From: Pseudanabaena sp.
GTDB taxonomy: Bacteria > Cyanobacteriota > Cyanobacteriia > Pseudanabaenales > Pseudanabaenaceae
Assembly: GCA_003249015.1 (NCBI GenBank)
Contig: QBLS01000012.1
Location: forward strand, 1 to 64,000
Length of the DNA: 64,000 nucleotides
Reading direction: 5' to 3'
Below are positions 42,406-50,359 of this stretch, piece by piece; the stretch's first letter is position 1; the number at the start of each line of letters is the position of its first letter. Made by a program: the position numbers and the translations under genes. The notes below the pieces were generated by a model. That model was not told the DNA's origin, did not search any database, and was given only the letters and a program-made list of their open reading frames with translations.

Positions 42406-43898
42406 AAACTTTGCTCTCTATTTCTACTCCAAATTTTACTCAGCGAATTCTCTCAGCTTGCGATCGCCATACTCTCTCGGGGCTACGCGATTACGCAATT
42501 TTGCGGTTATTAATAGAGAACTCGCTAAAGCGTCAGCAGGTAGTAGCGATAGATATTAACGACTTTGACTATGAAAGGCGATCGGTGCGGGTGCAGAGGC
42601 AATACAGAAGACACGATCAACAAAATTTCGATGAAATTATCGATCTCAGTTTGGACACAGCTAACGCAATACAAGACTGGCTAAGTTTAACTCACATTCC
42701 CAATACTCAAGAAGCAGAAAGTCAAACACCTTTATTTACCTCCCTAGATCGCGCCAGTTACGGACATAGGATGTCAGGAACTTCCATCTATGGGATCGTC
42801 AAGCGTGCAGCTTTAAATGCAGGGCTTGAAAATGCGATCGCCCCTGAACATTTGCGTTTCCATAAGATAAATCCCACCTCTATTCAAGACTATAAGACTC
42901 TAAATAAGACCTGTATCGAGACAAATGAGACTCAAATAATACAGGTGGCACAGCCTAGAGTGCCAATTATCTCGGCACTCGCCGAAACTGACCCCGACAT
43001 CTTGAAGGATCTGCTCAGTGATAAACGCAGTCTTAATACTAGACGAGCCTATCAAAAGGATCTGCACTATTTCTTTGAAGCCGCCTATGGTCAAAAGCCC
43101 ACCGAATACGTAATTGCTCAGTTTTTACAGCTAAATCGATTTGAGGCGATCGCGATCGTATTACGGTACAAATCTGAACTTATTGCTAGAAATCTCAAGG
43201 AAGCAACCATTAATCGCCGTCTATCGGCTTTAAAGTCTCTAGTTAACTTCGCGGCAAAGCTAGGAAAATGCAACTGGAATCTTGATGACATTCAGAGTGA
43301 GACAGTCCAATCCTATCGCGATACTACAGGCATCAAGCCAGAGGGAATTAGGGCAATGCTGTTGAGTATCAATCGGGACACCCTAAAAGGAAAGCGCGAT
43401 TTCGCGATTTTGCGACTACTTTGGGACAATGCCCTGCGGCGCAATGAGGTGGTCAGTACAAATATCGGTGACTTTGACCATGAAGGGCGATCGCTACAAA
43501 TTTTAGGCAAAGGACGTGGCTCTCAAAAGAGTCTCATCAGTCTTAGCGTTGGAACTGCTAACGCAATTCAAGACTGGCTATCTTGCTTTGAGACTAAAAC
43601 TAAGGATCAACCGCTTTTTCATGCGCTCGATCCCGCCAATCACGGTCACAGACTGACGGGTACAGCTATTTACCAAATTGTTAACCAAATTGCGCGAGTC
43701 TCAGAAATTTCTAAGCAAATGTCTCCCCACCGCATTCGCCACTCCGCGATTACAGCCGCCCTAGATGCCACCAATGGCAATGTCCGCAAAGTTCAAAAGT
43801 TATCGCGCCATAAAAAGCTAGACACATTAATGCTCTATGACGACAACCGCACCAATATGCAAGGTGAAGTTTCCAGCTTGCTGGGCGACTTAATCTAA
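42384..43898 (+). CDS. Tyrosine recombinase with a second, degenerate catalytic domain
   Basis: The 504-residue protein is built as CAT-like (about 15-170), SAM-like core-binding (about 200-300) and CAT (about 318-500). The C-terminal domain has a full active site: R352 (NALRRNEVV), K376, H449-x-x-R452 (SPHRIRH), H476 (LSRHKKLDT) and Y485 (MLYDD). The N-terminal domain clearly duplicates it: LSGLRDYAILRLLIENSLKR against LKGKRDFAILRLLWDNALRR, and TANAIQDWLS in both. K49 replaces the arginine, E155 the histidine, and the tyrosine is missing. Normal Xer-type enzymes have core-binding then CAT only. The target site is not visible. Confidence 0.9.
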   Translation: MHKKSPLKTLLSISTPNFTQRILSACDRHTLSGLRDYAILRLLIENSLKRQQVVAIDINDFDYERRSVRVQRQYRRHDQQNFDEIIDLSLDTANAIQDWLSLTHIPNTQEAESQTPLFTSLDRASYGHRMSGTSIYGIVKRAALNAGLENAIAPEHLRFHKINPTSIQDYKTLNKTCIETNETQIIQVAQPRVPIISALAETDPDILKDLLSDKRSLNTRRAYQKDLHYFFEAAYGQKPTEYVIAQFLQLNRFEAIAIVLRYKSELIARNLKEATINRRLSALKSLVNFAAKLGKCNWNLDDIQSETVQSYRDTTGIKPEGIRAMLLSINRDTLKGKRDFAILRLLWDNALRRNEVVSTNIGDFDHEGRSLQILGKGRGSQKSLISLSVGTANAIQDWLSCFETKTKDQPLFHALDPANHGHRLTGTAIYQIVNQIARVSEISKQMSPHRIRHSAITAALDATNGNVRKVQKLSRHKKLDTLMLYDDNRTNMQGEVSSLLGDLI

Positions 43899-43930
43899 AA
43901 AGATAAGCGGCGCAATGCGCCGCTTATCTT
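43898..43930. terminator. Triloop palindrome, AAT loop
   Basis: AAAGATAAGCGGCGC and its exact inverse enclose AAT. It starts at the last base of the integrase stop and precedes the convergent aminotransferase, serving both. Confidence 0.8.
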
Positions 43931-43941
43931 TCTCAATCTTT

Positions 43942-45108
43942 TTAAAGACTTTCAGCAAACTTACGAATGCGATCGCAGCCTCGGCGAATAGTCTCTAAAT
44001 CAGTTGCATAGGATAAGCGAATACAGTTGTCTAAACCGAAGGCAATTCCTGGAATTACGGCAACTTGAAACTCTTCTAAAAGCTTTTCGCAAAACTCTAA
44101 GGAAGGCATATTAAATGATTTGATACTGGGAAATAGATAGAAAGCACCGTCAGGTTTAGGACAAGTAAATCCTGAAATGGAAGTTAACAAGTCATACATC
44201 ACATCTCGGCGTTCTTCAAAAGCTTGACGCATCGTTTCTACGCAGTCTTGCGAGTCATTGAGTGCTGTTACCGCACCGTGCTGAGCAAAAGTACAGATAT
44301 TTGAAGTGCTATGCCCCTGAATCATTGTCGTCGCTTTGATAATTTCGAGCGATCCTGCTAAGTAGCCAACTCGCCAACCTGTCATTGAGTATGCCTTCGC
44401 AAAACCACTGCTAATCAATGTGCGCTCATACATGGACTGACTGACCGCCGCAATACTCAAATGAGTTGCGCCATCATAAAGAATCTTTTCGTAAATCTCA
44501 TCCGAAACAATCAGCACATGGGGATGTCGGTCTAAAACTTTTGCCAAAGCTCTGATTTCCGCAGGTGAATAAACCATACCTGTGGGATTGGATGGTGAGT
44601 TTAAAACAAATAGCTTGGTTTTAGGTGTAATGGCAGCTTCTAATTGTTCGGGAGTGATTTTGTAACCGCTTTCTTCGGTGGTAACCACAAATACGGGCGT
44701 AGCATCGGCAAGCTTAGCCATTTCAGGGTAGCTGACCCAAAAAGGAACAGGAATGATGACTTCATCGCCCTCGTCAAGGATTGCCATCATCAGGTTATAG
44801 AGCGAATGCTTACCGCCATTGGTGACGATGATCTGCTCAGGCTTGTAAGTTACTTGATTATCGCGGAGGAGTTTGGCGGCGATCGCCTGTTTGAGTTCGG
44901 GGATACCCGCAGCCGCAGTGTAGCGAGTTTTACCTTGATCGAGGGCGAGTTTTGCAGCAGCTTTAATGTGATCGGGCGTATCAAAGTCTGGTTCACCAGC
45001 ACTAAAGCTACAGATATCAATTCCACTTGCCTTCATTGCCTTAGCCTTTGCGTCGATCGCTAGAGTTAAGGAGGGCTGAATATGAGAAAGTCGTTTTGCC
45101 AGTTGCAT
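43942..45108 (-). CDS. aspC: Aspartate aminotransferase (class I, subgroup gamma-like)
   Basis: The PLP enzyme interconverts aspartate and 2-oxoglutarate with oxaloacetate and glutamate. It shows the N-terminal [15 protein letters not shown], the pyridoxal pocket [25 protein letters not shown] and the Schiff-base lysine in [17 protein letters not shown] (K238 from the chosen start). It may also accept prephenate, as some cyanobacterial homologues do. I choose the ATG at 45108, giving [15 protein letters not shown], the conserved start; ATGs at 45135 and an in-frame 45162 are alternatives. The gene is followed by a palindrome shared with the convergent integrase. Confidence 0.95.
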   Translation of the reverse strand: MQLAKRLSHIQPSLTLAIDAKAKAMKASGIDICSFSAGEPDFDTPDHIKAAAKLALDQGKTRYTAAAGIPELKQAIAAKLLRDNQVTYKPEQIIVTNGGKHSLYNLMMAILDEGDEVIIPVPFWVSYPEMAKLADATPVFVVTTEESGYKITPEQLEAAITPKTKLFVLNSPSNPTGMVYSPAEIRALAKVLDRHPHVLIVSDEIYEKILYDGATHLSIAAVSQSMYERTLISSGFAKAYSMTGWRVGYLAGSLEIIKATTMIQGHSTSNICTFAQHGAVTALNDSQDCVETMRQAFEERRDVMYDLLTSISGFTCPKPDGAFYLFPSIKSFNMPSLEFCEKLLEEFQVAVIPGIAFGLDNCIRLSYATDLETIRRGCDRIRKFAESL

Positions 45109-45220
45109 TTTTTCTGGTTGGGGCGGAGGCAGCATTACAGGATTAGGTTTGCATTGTATCAAAGCATACTTGTTAGAGTTTGCTAGATTTTTAACAATTT
45201 ATGAATTAAAGCTTTGTCCG

Positions 45221-45251
45221 ATTGATGGCGCGGCAAAGCCGCGCCATCAAT
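45221..45251. terminator. Triloop palindrome, GGCGCGGC-AAA core
   Basis: ATTGATGGCGCGGC and its inverse enclose AAA. It is directly beside the next hairpin. Confidence 0.75.
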
Positions 45252-45253
45252 TG

Positions 45254-45288
45254 ATAAAAGAGGCGGCGCGAAGCGCCGCCTCTTTTAT
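45254..45288. terminator. Triloop palindrome containing a stop codon
   Basis: ATAAAAGAGGCGGCGC-GAA-GCGCCGCCTCTTTTAT. The right arm includes the stop of the dehydrogenase (45285-45287). Confidence 0.8.
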
Positions 45289-46169
45289 AGGTAAGCCCGA
45301 ATCATCGCTTGTGTGCCTTGTTCTGCGCCTTGCCCCTCATCTAACTGACTCACTTTTAAAAAATTTTCCATTGCCAAGGCGATCGCAGGTAAATCTTGAG
45401 TTTCCGATCCGCTCTGGGAGATCTCACTGACAAGGCGCAAATCCTTAAGCATATGTTTAATTGCAAAACCCGCCTGATAGTCACCTATGGCAACTTTCAT
45501 ACCCAAATTAGTCAATGCCCAAGAACCAGCCGCCCCACTACCACAAACATCAACCACCAATTGCGGGTCAATGCCCATTTTCTTGGCAATCTGCATTGTC
45601 TCGCAGAGGGCTAGCATATAAACCGAAACAAGGCTTTGGTTACAGAGCTTGACCGCTTGACCAGAGCCGATCGCACCGCAATGTTTGATATTAGTTCCCA
45701 TTGCTTCAAATAGAGGCAGACATTCCTGCAAATCTGCATAGTCCCCTCCCACCATAAAAGTCAAAGTACCATTTTGTGCCCCCACATCCCCACCTGATAC
45801 GGGTGCATCTAGAAACCTTAAGCCATCGTGCATCAGGGCATTGGCGATCGCTTTAGCCGCCTCACTGCCGATCGTGCTGGTATCCACAAATAGAGTATTA
45901 GCTTTCACAAAATTTAAGGCTCCATTCTCACCTAGTAAAACTTCATTTACATCAGGGACATCACCTAAGCAGGAAAATACAACGTCAGCATCCTTGACCG
46001 CTTCGCTCAAGGTATCGGCGACAGTCCCGCCAACACTGGTAAAAGCGGCGATCGTCGGACGATTTTTAGAACGATTCCAACCAGTTACCGAAAAGCCGCG
46101 TTTGACGAGATTTGCTGACATTGCTCCACCCATCACACCCAAACCCAGAAAAGCAATTTTTAGAGTCAT
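45285..46169 (-). CDS. NAD(P)-dependent beta-hydroxyacid dehydrogenase
   Basis: A 294-residue member of the 3-hydroxyisobutyrate/tartronate-semialdehyde/glyoxylate reductase family. It has the Rossmann loop GLGVMGGAMSANLVKRG, the substrate loop DAPVSGGDVGAQNGTLTFMVGG and the catalytic lysine in GSGQAVKLCNQSL. The end LDEGQGAEQGTQAMIRAYL matches reductases that act on glyoxylate or succinic semialdehyde. Exact substrate is unknown; glyoxylate/succinic semialdehyde reductase is a good guess for a photosynthetic host. The start ATG at 46169 is clear. The hairpin at 46191-46228 isolates it from the upstream SUI1 gene. Confidence 0.92.
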   Translation of the reverse strand: MTLKIAFLGLGVMGGAMSANLVKRGFSVTGWNRSKNRPTIAAFTSVGGTVADTLSEAVKDADVVFSCLGDVPDVNEVLLGENGALNFVKANTLFVDTSTIGSEAAKAIANALMHDGLRFLDAPVSGGDVGAQNGTLTFMVGGDYADLQECLPLFEAMGTNIKHCGAIGSGQAVKLCNQSLVSVYMLALCETMQIAKKMGIDPQLVVDVCGSGAAGSWALTNLGMKVAIGDYQAGFAIKHMLKDLRLVSEISQSGSETQDLPAIALAMENFLKVSQLDEGQGAEQGTQAMIRAYL

Positions 46170-46190
46170 ATTTTTTACTTAAATATTTAT

Positions 46191-46228
46191 ACCCAACAGC
46201 TAGGGCGCGTGCGCCCTAGCTGTTGGGT
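46191..46228. terminator. Perfect palindrome with 18-bp arms
   Basis: ACCCAACAGCTAGGGCGC and its exact inverse are separated by GT. It sits after the SUI1 gene on the minus strand. Confidence 0.8.
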
Positions 46229-46229
46229 T

Positions 46230-46556
46230 TTACTTACCGCTTATTTTGGCTTTGTAGCCTAAGCCAACAAGGAACTGTAAAATCTTTTGGCTACAGTCGC
46301 CTTGAATTTCGATCGCCTGTTCTTTAGCTGTGCCACCAGCGCCACATTGATTTTTTAACTGTTTAGTCAGCTTAGCCAAAATTTCCGTGGTGGTTTGAAA
46401 GCCTGTTACTTCGGTGACAGTCTTGCCGCCACGACCGCGGCGAGTTACTTGAATGCGTACATTTTGTTGCTGTGGCGGCAGATCAACTATGTTTTGATCT
46501 TGGTCATCTTCATCAGGTGCGCCAAACTCCCGATAGACCACACGATTTTTTGTCAT
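46230..46556 (-). CDS. SUI1/YciH-type translation factor
   Basis: The 108-residue protein has an eIF1/SUI1 domain: VRIQVTRRGRGGKTVTEVTGF, then LAKLTKQLKNQCGAGGTAKEQAIEIQGDCSQKILQFLVGLGYKAKISG. In bacteria this factor (YciH) influences initiation fidelity. The acidic N-terminus is DUF-like. The true start is ATG 46556, which overlaps the stop of the upstream gene in an ATGA junction; an 8-codon extension upstream is only the read-through of that gene. It is the second gene of a two-gene operon with the coiled-coil gene. Confidence 0.92.
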   Translation of the reverse strand: MTKNRVVYREFGAPDEDDQDQNIVDLPPQQQNVRIQVTRRGRGGKTVTEVTGFQTTTEILAKLTKQLKNQCGAGGTAKEQAIEIQGDCSQKILQFLVGLGYKAKISGK

Positions 46557-47149
46557 TCTTCCATCCAAATTGCTCGCCAAGCTGCTTCTGCTTCCGCGAT
46601 CGTCTTTTGCTGATATTTCTTTTCTAGTTCTTTATGCAGATGGGCTAGCCTTGCCGACAAAACTCGCAATTCGCCACGATGGGACATGACATGGCGATCT
46701 GTAAACTCGATCTCAGCCAGCCTAATCGTCATTTTCAGAGTTTGACTATCTGCACCCTCAGGTAAGATTTTATGGGTCACAAAGAGCTGATTTATCGACT
46801 GTGTGCTCTCGTCTAGGAGATTGCCCAGTAATTGATCAAGATTCTCCTGATTAGTGCGACTTTCACGATCGCATTGTTCTAATTTGGACTGTATTTGCTC
46901 TCGCAGTGAGTTGACTGTATTTCTGAGTTCCGCTTGCAGCTTTTGGCGACCGCTAAGGGATAGCCCTAAAAAAGCATGGGGACATTTTTGAGTACAAAAT
47001 TTGAAGGCAGCTAATAAAAGTTGTTGTTGAGTAGCGCGGGCGATCGCCTCAGAATATTCCAAATGAATATTGTCAATGCGGCTAATCACGTCGGCGATCG
47101 CTTGTTGCGTATTGTGAATATCTTGATCAATGCGAACTAGCACGGTCAT
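46553..47149 (-). CDS. Coiled-coil hypothetical protein
   Basis: A mainly helical 198-residue protein with heptad-like spacing (IDQDIHNTQQAIADVISRIDNIHLEYSEAI; SLREQIQSKLEQCDRESRTNQENLDQL; LSARLAHLHKELEKKYQQKT). A cysteine/histidine stretch FCTQKCPHAF lies near 50-60. No known domain is visible. It ends in the ATGA junction with SUI1, which suggests a role related to translation, but nothing in the sequence proves it. The start is ATG at 47149. Confidence 0.75.
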   Translation of the reverse strand: MTVLVRIDQDIHNTQQAIADVISRIDNIHLEYSEAIARATQQQLLLAAFKFCTQKCPHAFLGLSLSGRQKLQAELRNTVNSLREQIQSKLEQCDRESRTNQENLDQLLGNLLDESTQSINQLFVTHKILPEGADSQTLKMTIRLAEIEFTDRHVMSHRGELRVLSARLAHLHKELEKKYQQKTIAEAEAAWRAIWMEE

Positions 47150-47168
47150 AAAGTCTCTTACGATTTAA

Positions 47169-47208
47169 TAAAAAATCAGTTCTCGGCTTGCCAAAAACTG
47201 ATTTTTTA
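47169..47208. terminator. Hairpin TAAAAAATCAGT
   Basis: TAAAAAATCAGT and its inverse enclose a loop with TTGCC-type sequence. It is the first of three hairpins between tsf and the coiled-coil gene. Confidence 0.65.
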
Positions 47209-47258
47209 AATTTTACTTTTAACTAGATTAAATTTTACAGCGCTTTGCGATCAAAGCT

Positions 47259-47301
47259 AAATAGTTTAAAAGCGTTGCCAAGCAACGCTTTTAAACTATT
47301 T
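47259..47301. terminator. Triloop palindrome with GCGTTGC core
   Basis: AAATAGTTTAAAAGCGTTGC-CAA- and exact inverse. The inner part TTTAAAAGCGTTGC is shared with 16430-16472, but the outer bases differ and remain paired. Confidence 0.75.
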
Positions 47302-47305
47302 CTTG

Positions 47306-47338
47306 GCTATTTCCAGCACCTTTGACGCTGGAAATAGC
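47306..47338 (-). terminator. tsf-proximal hairpin
   Basis: GCTATTTCCAGC and its inverse surround a 9-base loop, 8 bp after the tsf stop (minus strand). Confidence 0.65.
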
Positions 47339-47345
47339 ATTTAAA

Positions 47346-47972
47346 TTAAGCTTCAGTCGAGTCAGAAGTAAGCTCTTCACCAACTACAAAGCGGACGAAG
47401 CGGCGTACTTTTACGTTTTCGCTGAGCTTTGCGCCAGTTTGTTTGACTAACTCATCAACAGTAATGCTTTGATCCTTGATGTAGGGCTGATCGAGTAAAC
47501 ATAGCTCTTTCAGGCGCTTTTCAATCCGACCAAGCACGATCTTGTCGCGAATCGCCGCAGGCTTGCTAGCCAAATCATCTTTACCTGCTTCGATCGACTT
47601 CTCTTTTTCGACAAATTCGGTAGGAATATCGGCAACGCTAACATACTCAACGTTGGGGCAAGCGGCAATTTGCTTAGCGACACTATCAGCTAGCTCTTTG
47701 AGTTCTTCGCGGCGAGCCACAAAGTCGGTTTCGCAGTTAACTTCAACTAGGACACCGATACGGCTACCAAAGTGAATATAGCTATGGACGATGCCTTCGG
47801 TGGCAGCGCGGCTTGCCTTTTTGACAGCAGAGGCTAGCCCCTTTTGTCGGAGATATTCGGTTGCTTTTGTAAAATCGCCTTCGGAGTCAACGAGAGCAGC
47901 TTTACAGTCTTTGATACCTGCGCCAGTTCTGGCACGTAGCTCTTGAATTTGTTGGGTTGTAATGTCTGCCAT
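47346..47972 (-). CDS. tsf: Elongation factor Ts
   Basis: The nucleotide exchange factor for EF-Tu. It starts with the conserved [20 protein letters not shown] and [26 protein letters not shown], followed by the TDFVAR loop ([14 protein letters not shown]), which contacts EF-Tu. Length 208 corresponds to the short cyanobacterial/plastid type. rpsB, its usual upstream operon partner, is absent; the DNA upstream holds two palindromes and the BCD transporter. Three hairpins lie downstream. Confidence 0.97.
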   Translation of the reverse strand: MADITTQQIQELRARTGAGIKDCKAALVDSEGDFTKATEYLRQKGLASAVKKASRAATEGIVHSYIHFGSRIGVLVEVNCETDFVARREELKELADSVAKQIAACPNVEYVSVADIPTEFVEKEKSIEAGKDDLASKPAAIRDKIVLGRIEKRLKELCLLDQPYIKDQSITVDELVKQTGAKLSENVKVRRFVRFVVGEELTSDSTEA

Positions 47973-48102
47973 ATTAAGTAAGCTTGTTTTGGATGTCTAA
48001 GGCAACATTTCGAGGAGCTTGGAGTTTTGCTCGTTGCCGAAAAATATCTCTAAAATGTTGTTTGCAGTTCTTTAACTTACCATAATTAGGGCGTACTCCT
48101 GT

Positions 48103-48159
48103 CGAAACCAAAGAATCAAATAGCGGCGCGAAGCGCCGCTATTTGATTCTTTGGTTTCG
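48103..48159. terminator. 57-bp palindrome with GAA triloop
   Basis: CGAAACCAAAGAATCAAATA onward through GCGGCGC to 48129 pairs exactly with the right arm ending at 48159. It sits upstream of tsf and downstream of the BCD gene. Confidence 0.8.
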
Positions 48160-48168
48160 GCGAAGCCT

Positions 48169-48211
48169 AAAAAAATTAAAAGCATTGCGAAGCAATGCTT
48201 TTAATTTTTTT
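48169..48211. terminator. Triloop palindrome ending the BCD gene
   Basis: AAAAAAATTAAAAGCATTGC-GAA-GCAATGCTTTTAATTTTTTT. The right arm touches the stop codon of the BCD gene at 48211. Confidence 0.8.
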
Positions 48212-49692
48212 TAGTCAATTTCGCTGGCAAAAACCGTGGCGATCGCTTGTCTCGCATCAGAGCGAAATTCCTGCACATTGACTCTGCTCAATAACACCAC
48301 CGCAAAAATCATCACTGCTGCTTCACAGACAAAAACAAAACTATAGGCAAACGTAGAATTGCTAAAAATTGCTCTGCCGATATCTAGCACCACACCGCCT
48401 GTAATAGTTGCCATTCCCCTCGCGATCGCCTGTGATAGTCCCCACGCTCCGATAAATGTCCCAGCAGTCTCTGCCGCTGTCAGGTCTAGCATTAGGCTCA
48501 AAGCCCCCGACGTGGTAATCCCTGAAGCAAACCCAAACAGGGCAAGAGACGCTTGTAAAGCCCAAGTTTTTTGAATCAATCCCGCAATGATCAGTAGTGT
48601 GCAGCTAGCCGCCACCATGTAGCAACCCAACTTTGTCGAAGTTTGTTTGCCTAATCTTGGTACGACTAGAAACCCTGAAGAACTTAGCCCAATTAAAGTA
48701 CCCACTCCAAAAGCCGCATTAAGTTGAGTTGTTGCACAAATGCTCATTCCAAATACAGCTCCACCAAATGGCTCCATAATCGCGTCTTGCATGAATATAC
48801 CGATGGTCATCATTAGCAAAAATGAGAAGAATAAACCAGTCTGTTTACTCGCTGTCAAAACGCGCAAAGCTTTTCTCAGACTTAGTTTTTCTTCGGTTGC
48901 TGTAGTTCCATTGAGAATGTGACTTTGGGTAACACGCAATTTGTAATGGGAATATTTCTGTTCAATGCCATAGGTGGCAAAAAACGTGATTCCCACCACA
49001 GCCGCTGGGATGATGATGAATACAGAGTTAATTGCTGATTGCAATTGAGCAAGGCGATCGCCATTGGCGAAAACGGAAACTCCACTTACAGGATTGACCG
49101 TACAGGGCAACAGTCGAGAAACTACGATCGCCCCTATAACAATGCCCACCATCAACATCGACCAGACGATTCCTACGAGCTTCGGGCGTTCTTCTTCTTC
49201 CGAAATATCTACTAACATCGCTGCAAAGGGAGTGGAACTTAAGCTGATTGACATTCCATAAAGCCCAAACATGGCTGCTAAAGCGATCGCCCAGAAATAA
49301 GTAACGCCGTTCCACCCAACTTCATACACACTACGCCCTAGCTGCCACATCACCTGTACGGTTAAAAAAGAAGCGATCGCAAAGATAACTGCACCAATCC
49401 AGACATAGCCAGAGCGATGGGTTCCAAAGATGGTTTTGGCATCGGATGTCTGCCCAAACCAGATGCGCGTAGGCGAGACAAATAGCGGCATGGCAATAAA
49501 CACCGCCGCCAGAGTTGCAGGGATCGCCAACTCATTAATCATCAGACGGTTGAGCAGTCCCGCAATCAGCAAAGACATTACCCCTAAGCCCATTTGAAAT
49601 AGCCCAACCCGAAACATTTGGTACAGGGGCAACTTTGGCGGCAGTTTTGGCTGCTGCTCATCTAAATCGGCAATATCCGTTTGGCTTGTCAT
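48211..49692 (-). CDS. BCD-family (PucC-like) major facilitator protein
   Basis: A twelve-helix MFS protein of 493 residues in the bacteriochlorophyll delivery/PucC family. It shows LYQMFRVGLFQMGLGVMSLLIAGLLNRLMI and ISLSSTPFAAMLVDISEEEERPKLVGIVWSMLMVGIV, both highly typical. In anoxygenic phototrophs these proteins help assemble light-harvesting complexes; cyanobacterial members may handle chlorophyll. No pigment-binding gene adjoins it. The start is ATG at 49692. It is bounded by the palindromes at its 3' end and a degenerate repeat region (49740-49805) before it. Confidence 0.93.
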   Translation of the reverse strand: MTSQTDIADLDEQQPKLPPKLPLYQMFRVGLFQMGLGVMSLLIAGLLNRLMINELAIPATLAAVFIAMPLFVSPTRIWFGQTSDAKTIFGTHRSGYVWIGAVIFAIASFLTVQVMWQLGRSVYEVGWNGVTYFWAIALAAMFGLYGMSISLSSTPFAAMLVDISEEEERPKLVGIVWSMLMVGIVIGAIVVSRLLPCTVNPVSGVSVFANGDRLAQLQSAINSVFIIIPAAVVGITFFATYGIEQKYSHYKLRVTQSHILNGTTATEEKLSLRKALRVLTASKQTGLFFSFLLMMTIGIFMQDAIMEPFGGAVFGMSICATTQLNAAFGVGTLIGLSSSGFLVVPRLGKQTSTKLGCYMVAASCTLLIIAGLIQKTWALQASLALFGFASGITTSGALSLMLDLTAAETAGTFIGAWGLSQAIARGMATITGGVVLDIGRAIFSNSTFAYSFVFVCEAAVMIFAVVLLSRVNVQEFRSDARQAIATVFASEID

Positions 49693-49837
49693 CTTTGGGA
49701 ATCAAGGTCTAAAAACTTCAAAATACTATATTACATAAGAATACTAGGGCTTCGACGACGTTGGGCTGGCTTAGTATTTGCCCAGCTAGCTATAGATCAG
49801 CTATAGATACTGATACGACCAAGTATATTTAAAATTT

Positions 49838-50155
49838 ATGGCTGACAAAAAATATAGCTGTCCCGTTGAATTCACCCTTGATCGAATCGGCGGTAAATGG
49901 AAATCTGTGATCCTCTGGTGGCTGAAGGGCGGAAGCAAGCGTTTTGGGGAGTTAATGCAGTTAATGCCAGACATTAGTCAAAAGGTACTAACCTCACAGT
50001 TGCGAGAGCTAGAAGCAGATGGTCTGATTGAACGCCAAGTTTTTGCAGAATCTCCACCAAGAGTGGAATATTCCTTATCAGCACATGGTAAAACCTTAAG
50101 TCCAATTATGGAACTCATGTGCGAGTGGGGGAAAGCAAATGCCAAAACGCTATAA
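49838..50155 (+). CDS. HxlR-family transcriptional regulator
   Basis: A 105-residue winged-helix protein (MADKKYSCPVEFTLDRIGGKWKSVILWWLKGGSKRFGELMQLMPDISQKVLTSQLRELEADGLIERQVF). Cys8 near the N-terminus is the position where redox- and formaldehyde- or quinone-sensing HxlR members carry their reactive Cys. It probably represses or activates a divergent or nearby gene; the BCD transporter upstream on the other strand is the nearest candidate. The start is ATG 49838. Confidence 0.92.
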   Translation: MADKKYSCPVEFTLDRIGGKWKSVILWWLKGGSKRFGELMQLMPDISQKVLTSQLRELEADGLIERQVFAESPPRVEYSLSAHGKTLSPIMELMCEWGKANAKTL

Positions 50156-50166
50156 ACCATAGCCGA

Positions 50167-50221
50167 ACCAAAAACTTAGAAAGTTGTTTCGCCTCCGTGG
50201 CGGGCGAAACAACTTTTGGTT
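50167..50221. terminator. Imperfect palindrome after the HxlR gene
   Basis: ACCAAAA and AGTTGTTTCGCC pair with GGGCGAAACAACTTTTGGT, but the left arm has an 8-base insertion (ACTTAGAA). It abuts the next element. Confidence 0.6.
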
Positions 50222-50222
50222 T

Positions 50223-50334
50223 TATAGCTGTAGTCATACCAAATAAAGAAATGGCTATGCCATTTCTTTATTTTAAAGCCCATAAGCAAGTCGCGCCGCG
50301 ACTTGCTATGGGCTTTATGTTCTCTACAGCTATA
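50223..50334. repeat. TATAGCTGTAG element with a different interior
   Basis: TATAGCTGTAG and its exact inverse bound 112 bp. The ends match those of 4391-4510, but inside are two side-by-side hairpins: 50241-50273 (AAATAAAGAAATGGC, as at 10421) and 50275-50316 (AAAGCCCATA, GCAAGTCGCG). So the ends stayed and the interior changed. Confidence 0.75.
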
Positions 50335-50359
50335 GTTCTCTCATGCTGAACTACTCAAT

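Noticed and set aside
49740-49805. Degenerate GGCTTCGAC and AGCTATAG fragments before the HxlR gene
   Set aside because: They resemble parts of the two repeat families, but no arms or ends can be paired, so I do not list them as an element.
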